A stretch of DNA of 64,000 nucleotides, taken from contig OZ034968.1 in the NCBI GenBank assembly GCA_964030785.1, positions 67,063,899-67,127,898 of the forward strand, read 5' to 3'. Position numbers and translations under genes: made by a program. Below the pieces are notes generated by a model. It worked only from the letters and a program-made list of their open reading frames with translations, was not told where the DNA came from and did not search any database. The number at the start of each line of letters is the position of its first letter. Within the stretch, counting starts at the first letter, position 1. Below are positions 44,716-56,399 of the stretch, one piece after another. Source of the stretch: Siderastrea siderea. Its lineage: Eukaryota; Cnidaria; Anthozoa; Scleractinia; Rhizangiidae.

Positions 44716-45849
44716 CGGGAGAAGGGTGGGGTGGGGGTGGGGAGAATAAAAATTCGTACGCAGCATTTTTTATGCTGTAGTGTGTTTATTTAGTATACGA
44801 AAACGCGAATTCACAGGCACTTGCATTGGACGTATCTGCCTCTGAGAACGTGCAGGGATAAAGGGCAGTGGCTGCAAAGACTGTAAAATGAATGTCCAAG
44901 CAAGGTGTGAAGAAAAGTTACGCACTGATAAGTCATTGTTACTTTTTCCACTGCAGAAGAAAATAGTAACATAGACTCAAACTACTGAATCAGGAAAGAA
45001 AACGTTTGCCGAGATTTCTCAGCGTATGCTTTCTAAAATAATGTCCGCCTTTACCGAAGTGGGCGAAATGAAGACAAAAAATGGCGAAAAGCACGCTTTA
45101 TTTTCAATCAAATGCCCTCGCGGTGCGTTATCAATTGTCGACAAAAAGCGCATTGGAAAAAAAAAACTTCTGTCGATGAGAAGGAGAAAGTTGAAGGGAA
45201 ACTTCACGCTGCCCTAGTACTGAATATTACTTACTGGGAATGCAATTTACGAACTTAGAAGGAATACATAGCGCAGTGTACGTGGCAAGGGTTTCAACGA
45301 CAGATTGAGCTTAATTTTTTTTCTCCGCCAGCAACCCGGCGAGAAAAATCACTTTGTAGCGAAGTTAAATTAAGGAAAAATTACAACTGAACGTCACTGA
45401 GATACAAATCTAAGTTGTTTCAGAGTGCTTGATTTCTTAGGACGAAAAGAAACTGTAGAAAAAAATTTAAGCATTAAGGGCTGTGTTTACAATTTCTTTC
45501 ATCGTCAAGTCAATCACTTGTTCTTAAATTTCACAAACAGTAGTTTTTATAAGGAAAGGCTTTGACTCCGAAATATCGAGACAAGCCAAAATAAAGCACA
45601 GTAAAATGGGAGAGAAGCATGTTATAAAAATTGTCACACTTTTATGGCGAGTCAGTACAAAAATCTTGTAGCAGTCTGAGCAACAAGCATTGAACAGATT
45701 CAGTACCAGAAAAAGCGACATTTTTTTGGCTATACCACGCAAAATTTGCACTGGTTTACCTGTACTCGTCGTAGCTTTATCTGTGTTCCAACAGCTCCAA
45801 ATGTTCAGCCGGATACAAATCGGATGCCACGTAAAATACGCTTTCACAG
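44716..45849. other. U3-specific segment, no gene recognised
   Basis: From about 44830 to 45845 the sequence does not match U2. A 63-codon ATG frame at 45026-45217 is lysine-rich and starts just after a possible acceptor (TTTCTCAG). I cannot support it further. Sequence rejoins U2 (18835) at about 45850. Confidence 0.35.
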
Positions 45850-46932
45850 TTGAAATACGGATGTTTTAATTTTTTGAATTAACATAGTTATCTTTAAGTG
45901 TTGCTGCATTCAGTTGCAGTACGATCGCAAAGACGTGTGCGACCTACGTTTAGGCTTGGATATATTCTGCTTGTAAATGGCTTATTCTGCCTGCCGGCAA
46001 TGCTCGTAAAAATCGCTTATTCTGCTCGGGCACCTTAATTCTGCTCCAATTCTGCTCTGTATTTTCGCAAACATGGCAGGGAGTCTCGGCATAAACCCTA
46101 AACACTTATTAGTTATTCATTTGCATAGCAAAATGTAATGTATGTAATGCCGCTGACTTCAAGGTGTGTGATGGAATCATGTGAACGGCTTTACCTAATA
46201 ATCACAAGGTATTTTCCATTTTTTTGTATTTAGTTTTCAATTTTTCTTAAACTGTTATGCACATCATTAGTGTTACTGATTTTCTGTTATTCTGCTCAAA
46301 TAATGCTCGAAAATGTCTTTTTCTGCCGGCAGAATGCTCATCTCAAAAATCGCTTATTCTGCTCGAAATTCTGCCCGCAGAATTTATCCAAGCCTACCTA
46401 CGTTGTCACTAGGCAAAACACTCGAATCTTCAAAGCAGCCGTAGTCCTGCCCTTGAGCGAGACAACACACTTGTTCACTGCGTTCTAGTTCACGGTCAAC
46501 ACAGATAACAATGCCCAACACAGATAAAAAATGCCATTTTGATTACCAATGTTTTGTTCTTCGAAAATACCAAATTTGCATTTTGAAGCTCGTCCTGTTT
46601 GTTTCATATTTTCATAATTTATCATCTGACAGTGATGCGCATTCAGAAACACGATATGTAAGATTTAAGTACATGTATGCGACCAACCAGCTCTGTGTTC
46701 TGACAAATGAATATTACTGAGAGTAACTTGAATTAAAAAAATTCCGACAGGGGGTATTTAATTGTTTGAAATTTCATCGTGACTGAAATTTTTCCCTTGT
46801 GGGCATTTTCAATCGGGTAGGAAATTCACCAGATTTGTACTGGCCAGGTCTTTCAAGAGCAGATCAGATAAGTATTTTCTGTGCTCTTCAAGCTTAAGAC
46901 CACCCCCTCATTGGCCGAAATGCAAACTTTTT
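45850..46932. other. Unit sequence shared with U2, with an empty LINE site
   Basis: Matches U2 18840-19110 and 21079-21860. The LINE target is uninterrupted at about 46102-46110. Confidence 0.6.
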
Positions 46933-46936
46933 TTAA

Positions 46937-48395
46937 AGTGCCACTGGGACCAGAATTTTGGTATTCCATATTTTTGCATTTTGGAAAATAGTCTGTGGTT
47001 GTTAGTCACCATGCCAAATTTCGACCCATTACGACAATTCCGTGTGTGTTAATTTCAAACCAGTAATCGCTTAGAAGCATGGTCATTTATTTTATAGCAT
47101 ACCATCCTGAATGTGGAGAAACTTTTCTCCTTATTCCCTGTCGGTGAAGAGCGGATTGACATTATTGTTCGAAATATATGAAGGCTTCAACAGCTCGGAT
47201 CGTCTTGCGTGGAAATTTAAGTTGGTTGGGAAAGAATATCACACGCCACTATTTGTCTAAGGGGTTTACAATGTTATTTCTTTTAACTGTCATAGCAATG
47301 TTAGTAAATGAACTACCAAGACAAATGCAAGGCAATGAATAAAGCAAGTGAAAGCTTCGTTTCTTCGGCGGTCCGCATGTTGTCTTTGAGCAGCAGAAAA
47401 TTTTCCTTGTGGCTTTGATTTGCACGACAAATATTTAGATTCCGGTCACACAAGGCCTCCAGTTCTTAAAAAAAAGGTCTTGGTTTATTTCACTTTTTTT
47501 GGCTCAAGTTAAGAATTCTACAAAAAATGTTCAAAATATTTAGAAATCCAAGCACTTGTGTTTCTATGCAATCGACCACTGTACTATGATTGACACGATA
47601 GGCTTCATCAGCTGACTGCCAGATGACTACAGCATAACGGCTCTTCAAGAATTTTTCCTATACTAGGCTAAGAATGGCCAAAAATCTCAATGCTTCACAA
47701 TATAAATATAAACAACGACAGACTAAATATAGCTTCTTTTATTTCTCCAACGAAGCGAACAATAAAATCAATCGACGATGCGTGAAAATTCCCGGGCATC
47801 AAATTCTAGAGTTTTTATAGGTGTTTTGTCTAAATTTCCAAAGCTTAAAACATCACTTTTTCGAGTAGCTGGACAGCGGTTTATCCGTTGGATGAGAGTT
47901 ATCCGCTCTTTGAGCAACTTGTGCCTGAACTGTAATCACTGTAAGCATTATTTTGCGCATATTTTGAACTCTCGCCAGCATGGCGACAAAAACAACTTGG
48001 AACAGTTTGTTTACAAGCTTGTTATAAGCTGAAATCTCCTGACATCAGTTCTTACATCGTATGGTAAGAAAAATTCTTCATTTGTCGAATGAAATGAATC
48101 CTCTGATGCTTCGGAAGCTAAAGACTGTTCCGAATCGTCGACGGTAGGCATCTTGAGTCAAAACACAAGGAAACGCGACTGAGGTGAGCCTCTGACGTCA
48201 CAAGCTAGTAAATTGCGCAATCACCCAGGAGCACGTTTTCAGTAATGGCGGACACATTTTACGCAACTTTGGAGCTAAAAAATATTAGGATAGACGGTTT
48301 CTTGTTCAGTTTTCTGGGTAAATATAGACGCAATGCGATATTCTGCGACAGAATTTGACCGAAATAAACCTACGAATTTTCGTCTCAGTGACACT
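46937..48395. mobile_element. TTAA-duplicating DNA element, 1.46 kb
   Basis: TTAA on both sides (46933-46936, 48396-48399). Inverted ends: left AGTGCCACTGGGACC, right (reverse-complemented) AGTGTCACTGAGACG. U2 lacks it at the equivalent place near 21865. An 84-codon frame from an ATG at 47778 is cysteine- and histidine-containing but not recognised. TTAA duplication fits Kolobok or piggyBac relatives. Confidence 0.7.
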
Positions 48396-48399
48396 TTAA

Positions 48400-51150
48400 A
48401 GATTTACTTCCCGCTTTATTCGGCTGAAATGCAAACTTTTTAAAAGGTTTAGTCCCCGCTTTATTCGGTTTTCATACATTTGTTTGGTCCAGTGAATTCT
48501 AACAATTTAACAGTACAACTCTAACCACTGTGTTACAAATATTGTTACAAAAAGGTCTCGAACAACTTTGTACGTCAGCTTCTGTCTAAATTTTCGTGGA
48601 CAATTTGTGGCAATAGGTTTGTTCACTTTAAAGCTTCACAGGGAAAACTGTTATCTTCTGGGCGACAATTGGCGGGAAAATGAACACTAGACTCTGGGGA
48701 ACTTAGCTCTGCGACTCGCTTAGCTAGCAGGAACGGAATCTCGTCACAAATCCTTGGTACGTACGGGAACTGCTACAACTAAACCTCGGACTACACAAGA
48801 CGGTTAACTTCAAACACCCTTTAATCGTCGAGACTTCAGAATCCGATGTGAAACAGACGAGCTCTCGATGTAAATCTCTCGGGAATGTGAGTCAGATGTG
48901 AATCTCTCGGCGATGTGAATCAACTTACAGTTACAAGGACACACAATTTATATCGTCGGCTGCTAAATCATTCCATAAGAAGGGCTGAATAAAGCCAGCT
49001 TGGCAAGTACAACAAAAAGAAACAATTCGAATTACAAAGAAGTTTACATTTCGCCAGAGCCAAATCTACATTAAAAGAAATCCTATTCTATTGTAAAACT
49101 AGATTCTATTCAGGGATTAGAGGAAGGGAATAGCAGCTAATAACACACTAAAACTTCTGGTCTATTACGAAAAAGAGCGCTATTCAGCGAGTACGAAACA
49201 GCGGCTACAGCTAAGACTACATCGAGTATTACAAAACCTTTCGTTTTTTATTCGCGTACAAATAAAGAAACTATTTTAATTTACGGCTTTTAATCTGTTG
49301 AAAGTTTCGCATTTTCAGTTGCTAGACCTAGTCAAAAGGGCAGATTCATAACAGATCTCTTTTTTTTTTCAAAGCCAGTAAAAGTGCAAACAAAACAATC
49401 CAAAAGCAAACATCACTGATAACTGATTGCATTCTAAAACTGTTTGAATCTATTTTAGTCATTTTTTTTAGCCTCAAACCACAAATTATTGGATTTTATC
49501 TCCTGACAAATTCAAAAGTTGTCCGCAAGTGCGATATGGGCTATAATATTAGGGTTTATTTCTTTTGTAAATTTTACCCCACCGGGTATTTAGATCGTAA
49601 AAAAAAAAAGAAAGAAAACGAAAAGACGATATTTCAATGTGGCTGCATTTCGCACTGTGTTTTTTGCTCGGTTGTTGCAACAAATTCAAAGTGTTTTAAC
49701 AACTGTAAACCACACTTGATAGCATGGTTGAGAAGTGTAACACAGAAGCAAACACCAGTTGAGTTAAGACTAAACAAACACTCAAATGTGACTCCAGCCA
49801 CTCTCAACCGAAGCATCACGTTATCGAGTGTGGTTAAATCTTTGAAAATTTGGTTCATCATCCAAGTAATATGACAGTCAAATTAAATCCAAGCGCGCCC
49901 ATCCAACACCCCCCTCCCCCACTCCTCCGCGCAAACCCTGAGCCTTTGAATGTTTGGAAAACATTTAGTCAAATTTTCCACTATGTTGGCAGTTTACATT
50001 GTCAAATGCACCACCGGTTAGGGCTTCACAGAGCCTCAAATTCCCCACCCCTTTTGTTGATAAGGAGGTATTGACGCGAGTATTCAACAACAGTTTTCCT
50101 GTGTCTCAGACGTTTTATAACCGTTTAGTCAAATTTGATATTCAAACAGTTGACCGCTTATACAAAATTTGCGTCACCTGAAATTTTTAAAGTTAAAAAG
50201 GGGACAAAAAAAAAAAACAACAAAAAAAAAAAACAACGACAACAAGGTCTTAACCAGTTAGTAATAGAACTCACTTTTCGTCGGTGTAGCGCTTTTTTAT
50301 TCATGTTTATTCATTTTATAGTCAGTGGCCTCTCTGACGAAGGTTTTTAGCATTTTCTGCACAATTCACTATTGCACGAAGCAATACGGATGAAAATGGA
50401 TGCTCAAACAAAACAAAGAATACCACAAGACGTACACTATCTATGATACAATAATTAAACCACAATATATACAATATCTATATTACAATAATTAATGAAT
50501 TGCAACAAATCCACACGGAAAACATTAACGTTTTTTAAACTTACAAAAAATCGAAGAAAACCATGATGTAAAATTTTTGTTTATGTAGCAATAATGTGGC
50601 TTGAACTCCTGTAGCTTGGGACCGTTGTCGATAGAAATGCCCGACTGGGCGGGCCTCGTTTCGAATCAAATTTCCCACTACGCGGAGCTAACCTCGCATC
50701 AAATGCCCTGGTTTGCCCGCGGAGGGGGGATGGGTGCTCTTGGATTTGACTGATACATAACCCGCAGTCCACGCAGACTGTTCGTTCATCGCTGGCTAGC
50801 AAACAAGACGAAAGTCTGAGAGCAAACGAAAGCTAAGAATTTTTTCCAGATCTTTCTACTCCTCGATTACAAGCACACTATTTGAATAATAACAAGCTGC
50901 GGATTTATAATTTACAAACAAGAACATTAACATTGGGGGATTAGTAACACTGGTGCACCAAAACAATACTTAAAACAAACTGATTGATCATGTGAAAATG
51001 TTAAAAAACTGGGTCGCACACAGTTATCGTATTATTTTCCTTTATTAGTTGAATTTTGTGATGTTGTTAGAATTAGCAGGGGTTGAATTCTCTACAACAC
51101 TCTACAGCCAGTCACTGACATTTGAGTTGTGTTTTTTTCGTTCTTTGCAG
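48400..51150. other. Unit sequence upstream of ST4, shared with U2
   Basis: Matches U2 21830-23260 and 24771-26745, with the MITE-free sites at about 48515 and 49764. An A-rich stretch at 50200-50235 is longer than in U2. It ends in a splice acceptor (TTCGTTCTTTGCAG, to 51150) before the ST4 5' UTR. No gene recognised. Confidence 0.5.
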
Positions 51151-51195
51151 GTTAAAATTTCACCAAGTTGTCTGTAGTGTTGCCGAAGTGTTATC

Positions 51196-52493
51196 ATGAG
51201 GGCCAGCTTTATATTTGTTATACTTGTCACTGTTGTCTCGTTGTTCGTAATATTTTTCTACAAGCAGGCTCCAACCATGCCATGGACGCCAGCGACGCAT
51301 TTAGTACATGGAAAGAATTCCAACAGCATCTTGACGGAAGAGTTTGTGACTTTACATGAAGACGAAGGACAACGACAACAACAGGCTGGTGAAATCCTGC
51401 AAACACAGAAAACGCAGAAGACATATAAAAATTTGCAATTGCTTGAGTCTGGTATTAAACTAAATGACCTTTTGTCACGGAAAAACACTGACAGCGAAAC
51501 GCAAAGTAGCCGAACGGGCGAAAGAGAAGAAAGAAGCCAGCTACAGCAAACGTTTGCTGCAAAGAAAAATCTCATCATATTGAGTCCAGGCCGAGGGGGG
51601 TCTACTTTCCTTGGATCATTATTTGACTGCAATCCGCACGTCATGTATTGCTATGAGCCGTTGTATGCTGTTGCTCAAAAAATGTTTAAAGTTAATTTGA
51701 TGCGTGGAGGCAAGGAGCCGAAAAACTATAAAGAAACTTATCGATCAAACTTATCGATAGCTTCCTCGATTGTGATTTTAGTGATGTCAGTAATGCAACC
51801 TTTTCAGCGTTTTCTAGAAGTCACTTTCACCGCAGCAAGAGTAAGGCGCTATCTAAAAAGTACTTGCCAAAGATTTCAAATACCTCACTTAGTAAAGCTT
51901 GTAACACTTACAATTACACTGTTATCAAGATTTTATCTTCCCGAGTACCCAGCAAAACGATACAGACCTTTAAGGAACTTTTTCAAAAGCGAAACCGATA
52001 TGACGTCAAAATGGTCCACTTGGTTCGCGACCCAAGAGCGGTCGTTTTCTCGAGGATTAAATTGAAGTGGATGAAAAATCACTTGAGTCCCGGTTTTTAC
52101 AATAATGTTCAAAGGATTTGTGATCCAATACTGCGGAATGTGCGGCTTGGCTTGTTATATCCTCCGCCCTGGCTTAAGAATCGCTTTAAAGTAGTTCGCT
52201 ACGAAGACCTTACGTTAAATACTCTAAATACAACACAGGAACTGTACAGTTTCGCGGGATTTGATTGGTCGGCAAGCGTTGATGAATGGATAAGAGCCCT
52301 TACGAAAAACACAAAACAACGGGGCGCCTATACTGTGTTTAGAAATGCTTCAGCTGCTGTTGACGGCTGGAAAAACGCTCCTGAGCCCTTGGTAAGAGCT
52401 GTAGAAAATATCTGTGGTGATCTCATGGATTTTCTTGGCTACGAAAAGCTGAGGAAGCAGGATATCGACAATACTGTAAACTTGGCCGTTTGA
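51196..52493 (+). pseudogene. ST4, sulfotransferase gene with a single frameshift
   Basis: It has a good ATG (MRASFIFVILVTVVSLF, membrane anchor), stem, and PAPS loop SPGRGGS. A net +2 change at about 51738-51745 creates a second TTATCGAT beside the original, shifting the frame after NYKETY. The open frame from the start then runs on in a wrong frame to 52065. The correct frame is open from before 51864 to the family stop at 52491-52493 and contains RDPRAVVFSR, VVRYEDLTLNT and GDLMDFLGYEKL. Apart from this lesion the gene looks complete, about 430 codons, with the roughly 35-residue insertion also seen in ST3. It could be a recent pseudogene, a heterozygous allele or an assembly error. Confidence 0.85.
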
Positions 52494-53304
52494 CATAGGC
52501 AACAGTCGATTTTCTCGTCACCTTTAGCAGGCCCTTTGTGAATTCAAGGCTTGGTGCCGAAATAATTTAAAGTTGAATTTTATTTGTAACAAAAGTAAAC
52601 TCATTTTCATATAAATGGCTGTGTTCCGGACATTGCCTTGAAGGAGAGCAATTCGGAAATGGTTAACCGGCGAAGACACCTTTGAATGATTTATAACGAG
52701 GTTCGTCAAAACAGCGAATGCTACTAGGAGGTCTGCGGGCCCGCCGTGGGCCTGGTTCAGTGACCGTAGTGATTGCAGGAAATTGAGTTAAATTAGTGAT
52801 ACGTGGACGCGTGGGCTGCGTAGCACTCGTGACGTAAATGATGTACGAGACGGAGCTGCAAAAAGGAGAAAGAGGAACTTTAATCTCAGTTAAAACAGAA
52901 CGGCTTTGTTTTTCCAGTAGTCCATCGCCCGTTTCTTTTTTCAGGATAATGCTAACAGTGGGTTGTAGAGCATATTCCCAGGCGGGTACTAAGGTTTAAA
53001 AGTGAAGAGGAACCTAGAGGAGTTGCGAATGAAAAAATAATTCAACACCTAATAAAAGACCCAGGGGTCAAAAGTAAACCTGAAGAATACCATGAGTTTT
53101 TTTCTATCCCAGAATTGTAAACTGTGTGAACCTTAAACTTGATACCGCTCCCCCCACCCCCCGCGAAAAAACTTACTAGTAAAAAATTTCAATTCCCAAA
53201 ACAAAAAATCGTTTGCACCTCCCAGTCACTGTTAAACACCTCCACCCGGGTGGCATATTTTTCAATCACCAACATTTTTCAATACAATTTATTTAATCAC
53301 TCCT
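52494..53304. other. Conserved 3' flank of ST4
   Basis: Matches 13760-14582 (ST2 flank), including GGCTTTGTTTTTCCAGTAG and AGCATATTCCCAGGCGGGTA. A short insertion (52720-52760, 52826-52855) is specific to this copy. No gene. Confidence 0.6.
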
Positions 53305-53570
53305 GTGAAACGCTGACTGCAGAATGTAGGTTGTGTCTGGGGACTAGATTCTGTAGATCAGGTGCATTTAGGCTAAGATACTACATTAGGCATTTTACGC
53401 CAGGTTAGCTTTGGTCTGTAGTCTACGTTATAGTGACCGTATGTAATAGAAGACATTTCTGCATACATAGCAAGGTATGAAAATTTTTTCTTAATTTCAA
53501 CCCATTCCAAAGCCTGCGTAGCAGGCGCTTGAGTAATTTTTAGGGGCATGAGTAATTTGAATAACATAGG
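53305..53570 (+). repeat. Truncated fourth unit start (U4 stub)
   Basis: The start GACTGCAGAATGTAGGTTGT and about 260 bases match U2 14580-14830 and U3 40265-40500, then homology ends at GGACGCGCG. This marks the right end of the tandem array. Confidence 0.7.
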
Positions 53571-53739
53571 ACGCGCGCGAGCGAGGAGTTCGTCATGCAA
53601 GAGGGGAGAAAGCTACTTAGCGCGTGACGAACTATTGCGAGCCTCCAATATTGTTGAAATTACTCATGCACCCAGAATTTCCTTCACCTGAACCTGAACA
53701 TGGTCGTATCTTGATAGGCGAATGATGATAGCCACCGAA

Positions 53740-53990
53740 TCATGTTACCAGACCCCGGCACTTCCTTAAAATCTTAAAATTCTTCTCGATGTTATCTGGC
53801 TCCTTTCCATGTTGTTCTTTAATGTGACGTCCGATAGCCGATCCTTTGTGTTCTTCGATGCGCTGGTGTAAGTGCCGACACGAATAGCCGACATAATCTG
53901 CATCGCACAGATCACATTTAAAATAATACACAGTGCTTTGTTGGTTTACGATGGGCGGCTTCTGTTCCTTCACTTTAATTATGTCTTTGA
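53740..53990 (-). pseudogene. Penelope-like element GIY-YIG fragment, inverted partial copy
   Basis: The minus-strand frame reads KEQKPPIVNQQSTVYYFKCD, LCDADYVGYSCRHLHQRIEE and on to KNFKILRKC, almost identical to the plus-strand fragment at 54450-54660. It has the CxxC start (CDLC), the YVG form of the GIY-YIG core and the following arginine. It ends at RKC and then diverges. Penelope-like elements are known for inverted partial copies at their ends. Confidence 0.8.
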
Positions 53991-53999
53991 TCTTTCAAA

Positions 54000-54767
54000 A
54001 ATGGATCCCAGCTGGACACGAAGGTCTACAAGAAACCAACAGATACTGGGCTTCTATTGCATTACCAAAGCCATGTTGATGTAAAGTACAAGCACTCACT
54101 ACTCAAAACAATGCTTAATCGCGCATTCAAGCTTTCCTCGAACTGGTAGCTTTTTCATCAAGAACGCGAACGTCTTAAAGAGACCTTTGCTCGTTTACAA
54201 TATCCAGAATCCCTCGTAGAAACCACTATCCGACAATTTGTCGAGGCGAAAGTTGTAACGGGGAATGCGTGTCCTCAACAGCAGAAGGCCCCTAGTCAGC
54301 AGGAAGTTCCTATTAGAGTCGTTTTGCCGTACAAGGACCAAAAAGCAGCCAACTCAGTACGCAGACAACTAAGTGATCTCAGCCGAAAGATAAACACCGA
54401 GATCCGTCCTGTTTACACCAGCAGAAAGATCAAAGACATAATTAAAGTGAAGGAACAGATGCCGCCCATCGTAAACCAACAAAGCGCTGTGTATTATTTT
54501 AAATGTGATCTGTGCGATGCAGATTATGTCGGCTATTCGTGTCGGCACTTACACCAGCGCATCGAAGAACACAAAGGATCGGCTATCGGACGTGACATTA
54601 AAGAACAACATGGAAAGGAGCCAGATAACATCGAGAAGAATTTTAAGATTTTAAGGAAGTGCCAGAGCAAGCTTGAATGTTTAATTTTTGAGATGCTTTT
54701 TATTAGACTTCTCAAGCCAAAGCTCAACAAACAGAGCGACTCGCTCCGCGCAAAATTATTTGTTTAG
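54000..54767 (+). pseudogene. Penelope-like element: C-terminal part with GIY-YIG endonuclease domain
   Basis: A degraded start (KHSLLKTMLNRAFKLSSNW then a stop, followed by RERLKETFARLQYPESLVE) leads into an open frame to 54767. That frame holds RVVLPYKDQKAANSVRRQL, a linker, then the GIY-YIG domain: CDLCDADYVGY, CRHLHQRIEEHKGSAIG, FEMLFIRLLKPKLN with the catalytic glutamate, ending RAKLFV. The RT domain is missing upstream, so this is a 5'-truncated copy. GIY-YIG at the C-terminus is the hallmark of endonuclease-containing Penelope-like elements. Confidence 0.85.
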
Positions 54768-54969
54768 TTATTTTTATGTATTTTTAGGTATTTTAATGTT
54801 CTTATTCCCGTCGCCTTATACGCTTTTAATTATATCTTTTACAGCTATGCATGCCATTTGCACAAAGTTATTTTTAGCCACTTTTAGCCTTTTATTCTTA
54901 TTGTCTATTGTTTGTATGTACATATTTTTAGCGCTTTTACTATATTTACACATGTAATTTTATTCTAAC

Positions 54970-55015
54970 ACCGAACTTGAAAATGACCGTTGAACGGTCG
55001 AAACGTCGTTCGTTA
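54970..55015 (+). ncRNA. Hammerhead-ribozyme-like relic in the Penelope-like element tail
   Basis: GACCGTTGAACGGTC (54985-54999) forms a perfect hairpin and is followed directly by GAAACGTC, the arrangement of stem II plus the GAAA core and cleavage triplet of hammerhead ribozymes known from Penelope-like elements. The upstream CUGAUGA core is not intact (TTGAAAATGA), so activity is unlikely. Confidence 0.4.
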
Positions 55016-55445
55016 CTTGCGTTAACTTTTATTGCAAAAAGAACTCTCCCAAGAAGCTGGAAACTAAGAAGTAATTGACAGCCTGTGTATGATCAAAATC
55101 TAGAGGAATTCCAGTGTTCCTTTTTCATGCCAAAAAGGGCGAGCAATCAAAACGTCTCATCAAAACATCCCAAAATATCCCATCAAACATCCCATAAGCC
55201 TGCGACGTAACAAGAAAACAGCTTTGGCTTTTCTGGAAATGACTTTGGCAGTTCTTTAAATCACCCTTCTCTGTTTGGTGGCGGAAGGTTAGCCGGACTG
55301 CCGAGCTAACGGCGTTTTCCACTGAGTCCAGCTCGCGTAAGTTGGTTTACGTTTATATGCTAAACAAAAGGGATACGTTTTGCACTGAACTGGAGTAATA
55401 AAAAGAAAAGACAAAAAAAAAGGGTAAACTCATCTAAGGAAGGGC
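55016..55445. other. Noncoding stretch, nothing recognised
   Basis: Short minus-strand frame at 55125-55322 without recognisable features. No supported gene. Confidence 0.4.
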
Positions 55446-55502
55446 CCCAGTGCCCCCTTACCCCATTTTGGCAACGAAAATAAGGCCATTCATGCCATCA
55501 AA

Positions 55503-55573
<71 letters not shown>

Positions 55574-55660
55574 AATAAATAGGAATTAGCAGTGGATCCA
55601 CTAGGTGGCTCTTATTCCACTGTGTCCAGATCGAATTGGAATTTGGAAATGTTTTCTTGC
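55446..55660. repeat. (AAAT)n microsatellite inside a dispersed repeat
   Basis: A pure AAAT run lies at about 55498-55580. Its right flank has AGATCGAATTGGAATTTGGA, which recurs diverged at 59579-59598 next to another AAAT run, indicating a shared repeat family. Confidence 0.75.
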
Positions 55661-55743
55661 GCAATAAATGTGATAAAGATCTAGAGTCGAAAGAAAAGTC
55701 TGAGCATAATCAGGTACGCTTTCACCTCACTTACATGAACGTG

Positions 55744-56052
55744 TGTGGTGGTGGGTGCGGTGGTGTAGTGGTTAGCACGTGGGACCTCAGATCTGAAGGT
55801 CGGTGGTTCGACGCCCAGTCCCTGCTATCGTGTTGTTTCCTTAGCCAAGAAACTTTACCCCACATTATTTCTCTCTACCCAGGTGTATAAATGGGTACAG
55901 GTGACATACTGCTGGGGGTAACCCTGTGATGGACTAGCATCCCATCCGGGGGGGGGGGGGGGGGAATTAGCAATACTCTCAATTGCTTCATGCTTTAGAA
56001 ACCGGGATAAGCTCCGGCCGTGTGGCCCTCCTTGGCTGGTGTGCGACTTTAC
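55744..56052 (+). mobile_element. Full-length tRNA-derived SINE with 14-bp target duplication
   Basis: The left part carries a pol III A box (TGGTGTAGTGGTTAGCA) and B box (GGTTCGACGCC), tRNA-like. The body follows with AAATGGGTACAGGTGACATA, GATGGACTAGCATCCCATCC, a 17-base G-run (55949-55965) and CCGGGATAAGCTCCGG. CTTACATGAACGTG at 55730-55743 is repeated as CTTACTTGAACGTG at 56053-56066. The tRNA-like part is not a functional tRNA gene. Confidence 0.85.
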
Positions 56053-56066
56053 CTTACTTGAACGTG

Positions 56067-56388
56067 TAGTTCAACTCTAATCGAAAATAAACTTCTTTTT
56101 GGAAGTTTTCAGTCCGTTTGATTTGTCGCGCAAAACGTTTTGTACTGAGAGGTTAGGTTTTGACTCTTTATGGAACGAGAATCTAACGAGGCTGCGTTGA
56201 GGTAACTCGTCGCACATTTGAAGAAAATAGAAGTCCGAGCTGACTGGCAACGAATAAGGAAGATATAATTTTGCTGGTCTTTTTTAATTCTGATGGAAGC
56301 CTTTTAATTCTTTTAATTCTTTTATAATCCTGAGCGAAGTCTAAGCGAAGTGTGATATTGTCTCTTTTTTGTTTGTGTCGCTTTTGTT
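56067..56388. other. Noncoding stretch between SINE and MULE-like MITE
   Basis: No gene seen. A small CTTTTAATTCTTTTAATTC repeat at 56300-56325. Confidence 0.45.
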
Positions 56389-56399
56389 GGTAAAGACTC

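Larger units (their letters stand above)
40261..53304 (+). repeat. Segmental duplication unit U3
   Basis: Starts at CTCCTGTAAAGCGCTGACTG and carries a decayed small-gene exon (43649), ST4 (51196-52493) and the common 3' flank. It differs from U2 by the insertions at 40654-43419, 44294-44648 and 46937-48395, by its own 1-kb segment at 44830-45845, and by lacking the U2 insertions. Confidence 0.75.

Noticed and set aside
45524..45847. 107-codon minus-strand frame in the U3-specific segment
   Set aside because: Starts with GTG, not ATG, composition is not convincing, and no second copy exists for comparison.
55458..55664. Minus-strand frame with repeated YLFI
   Set aside because: Produced by the (AAAT)n run; no other protein features.
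55755..55830. Functional tRNA gene
   Set aside because: A and B boxes are present, but the sequence is the head of a longer SINE with a target duplication; the cloverleaf is not complete.
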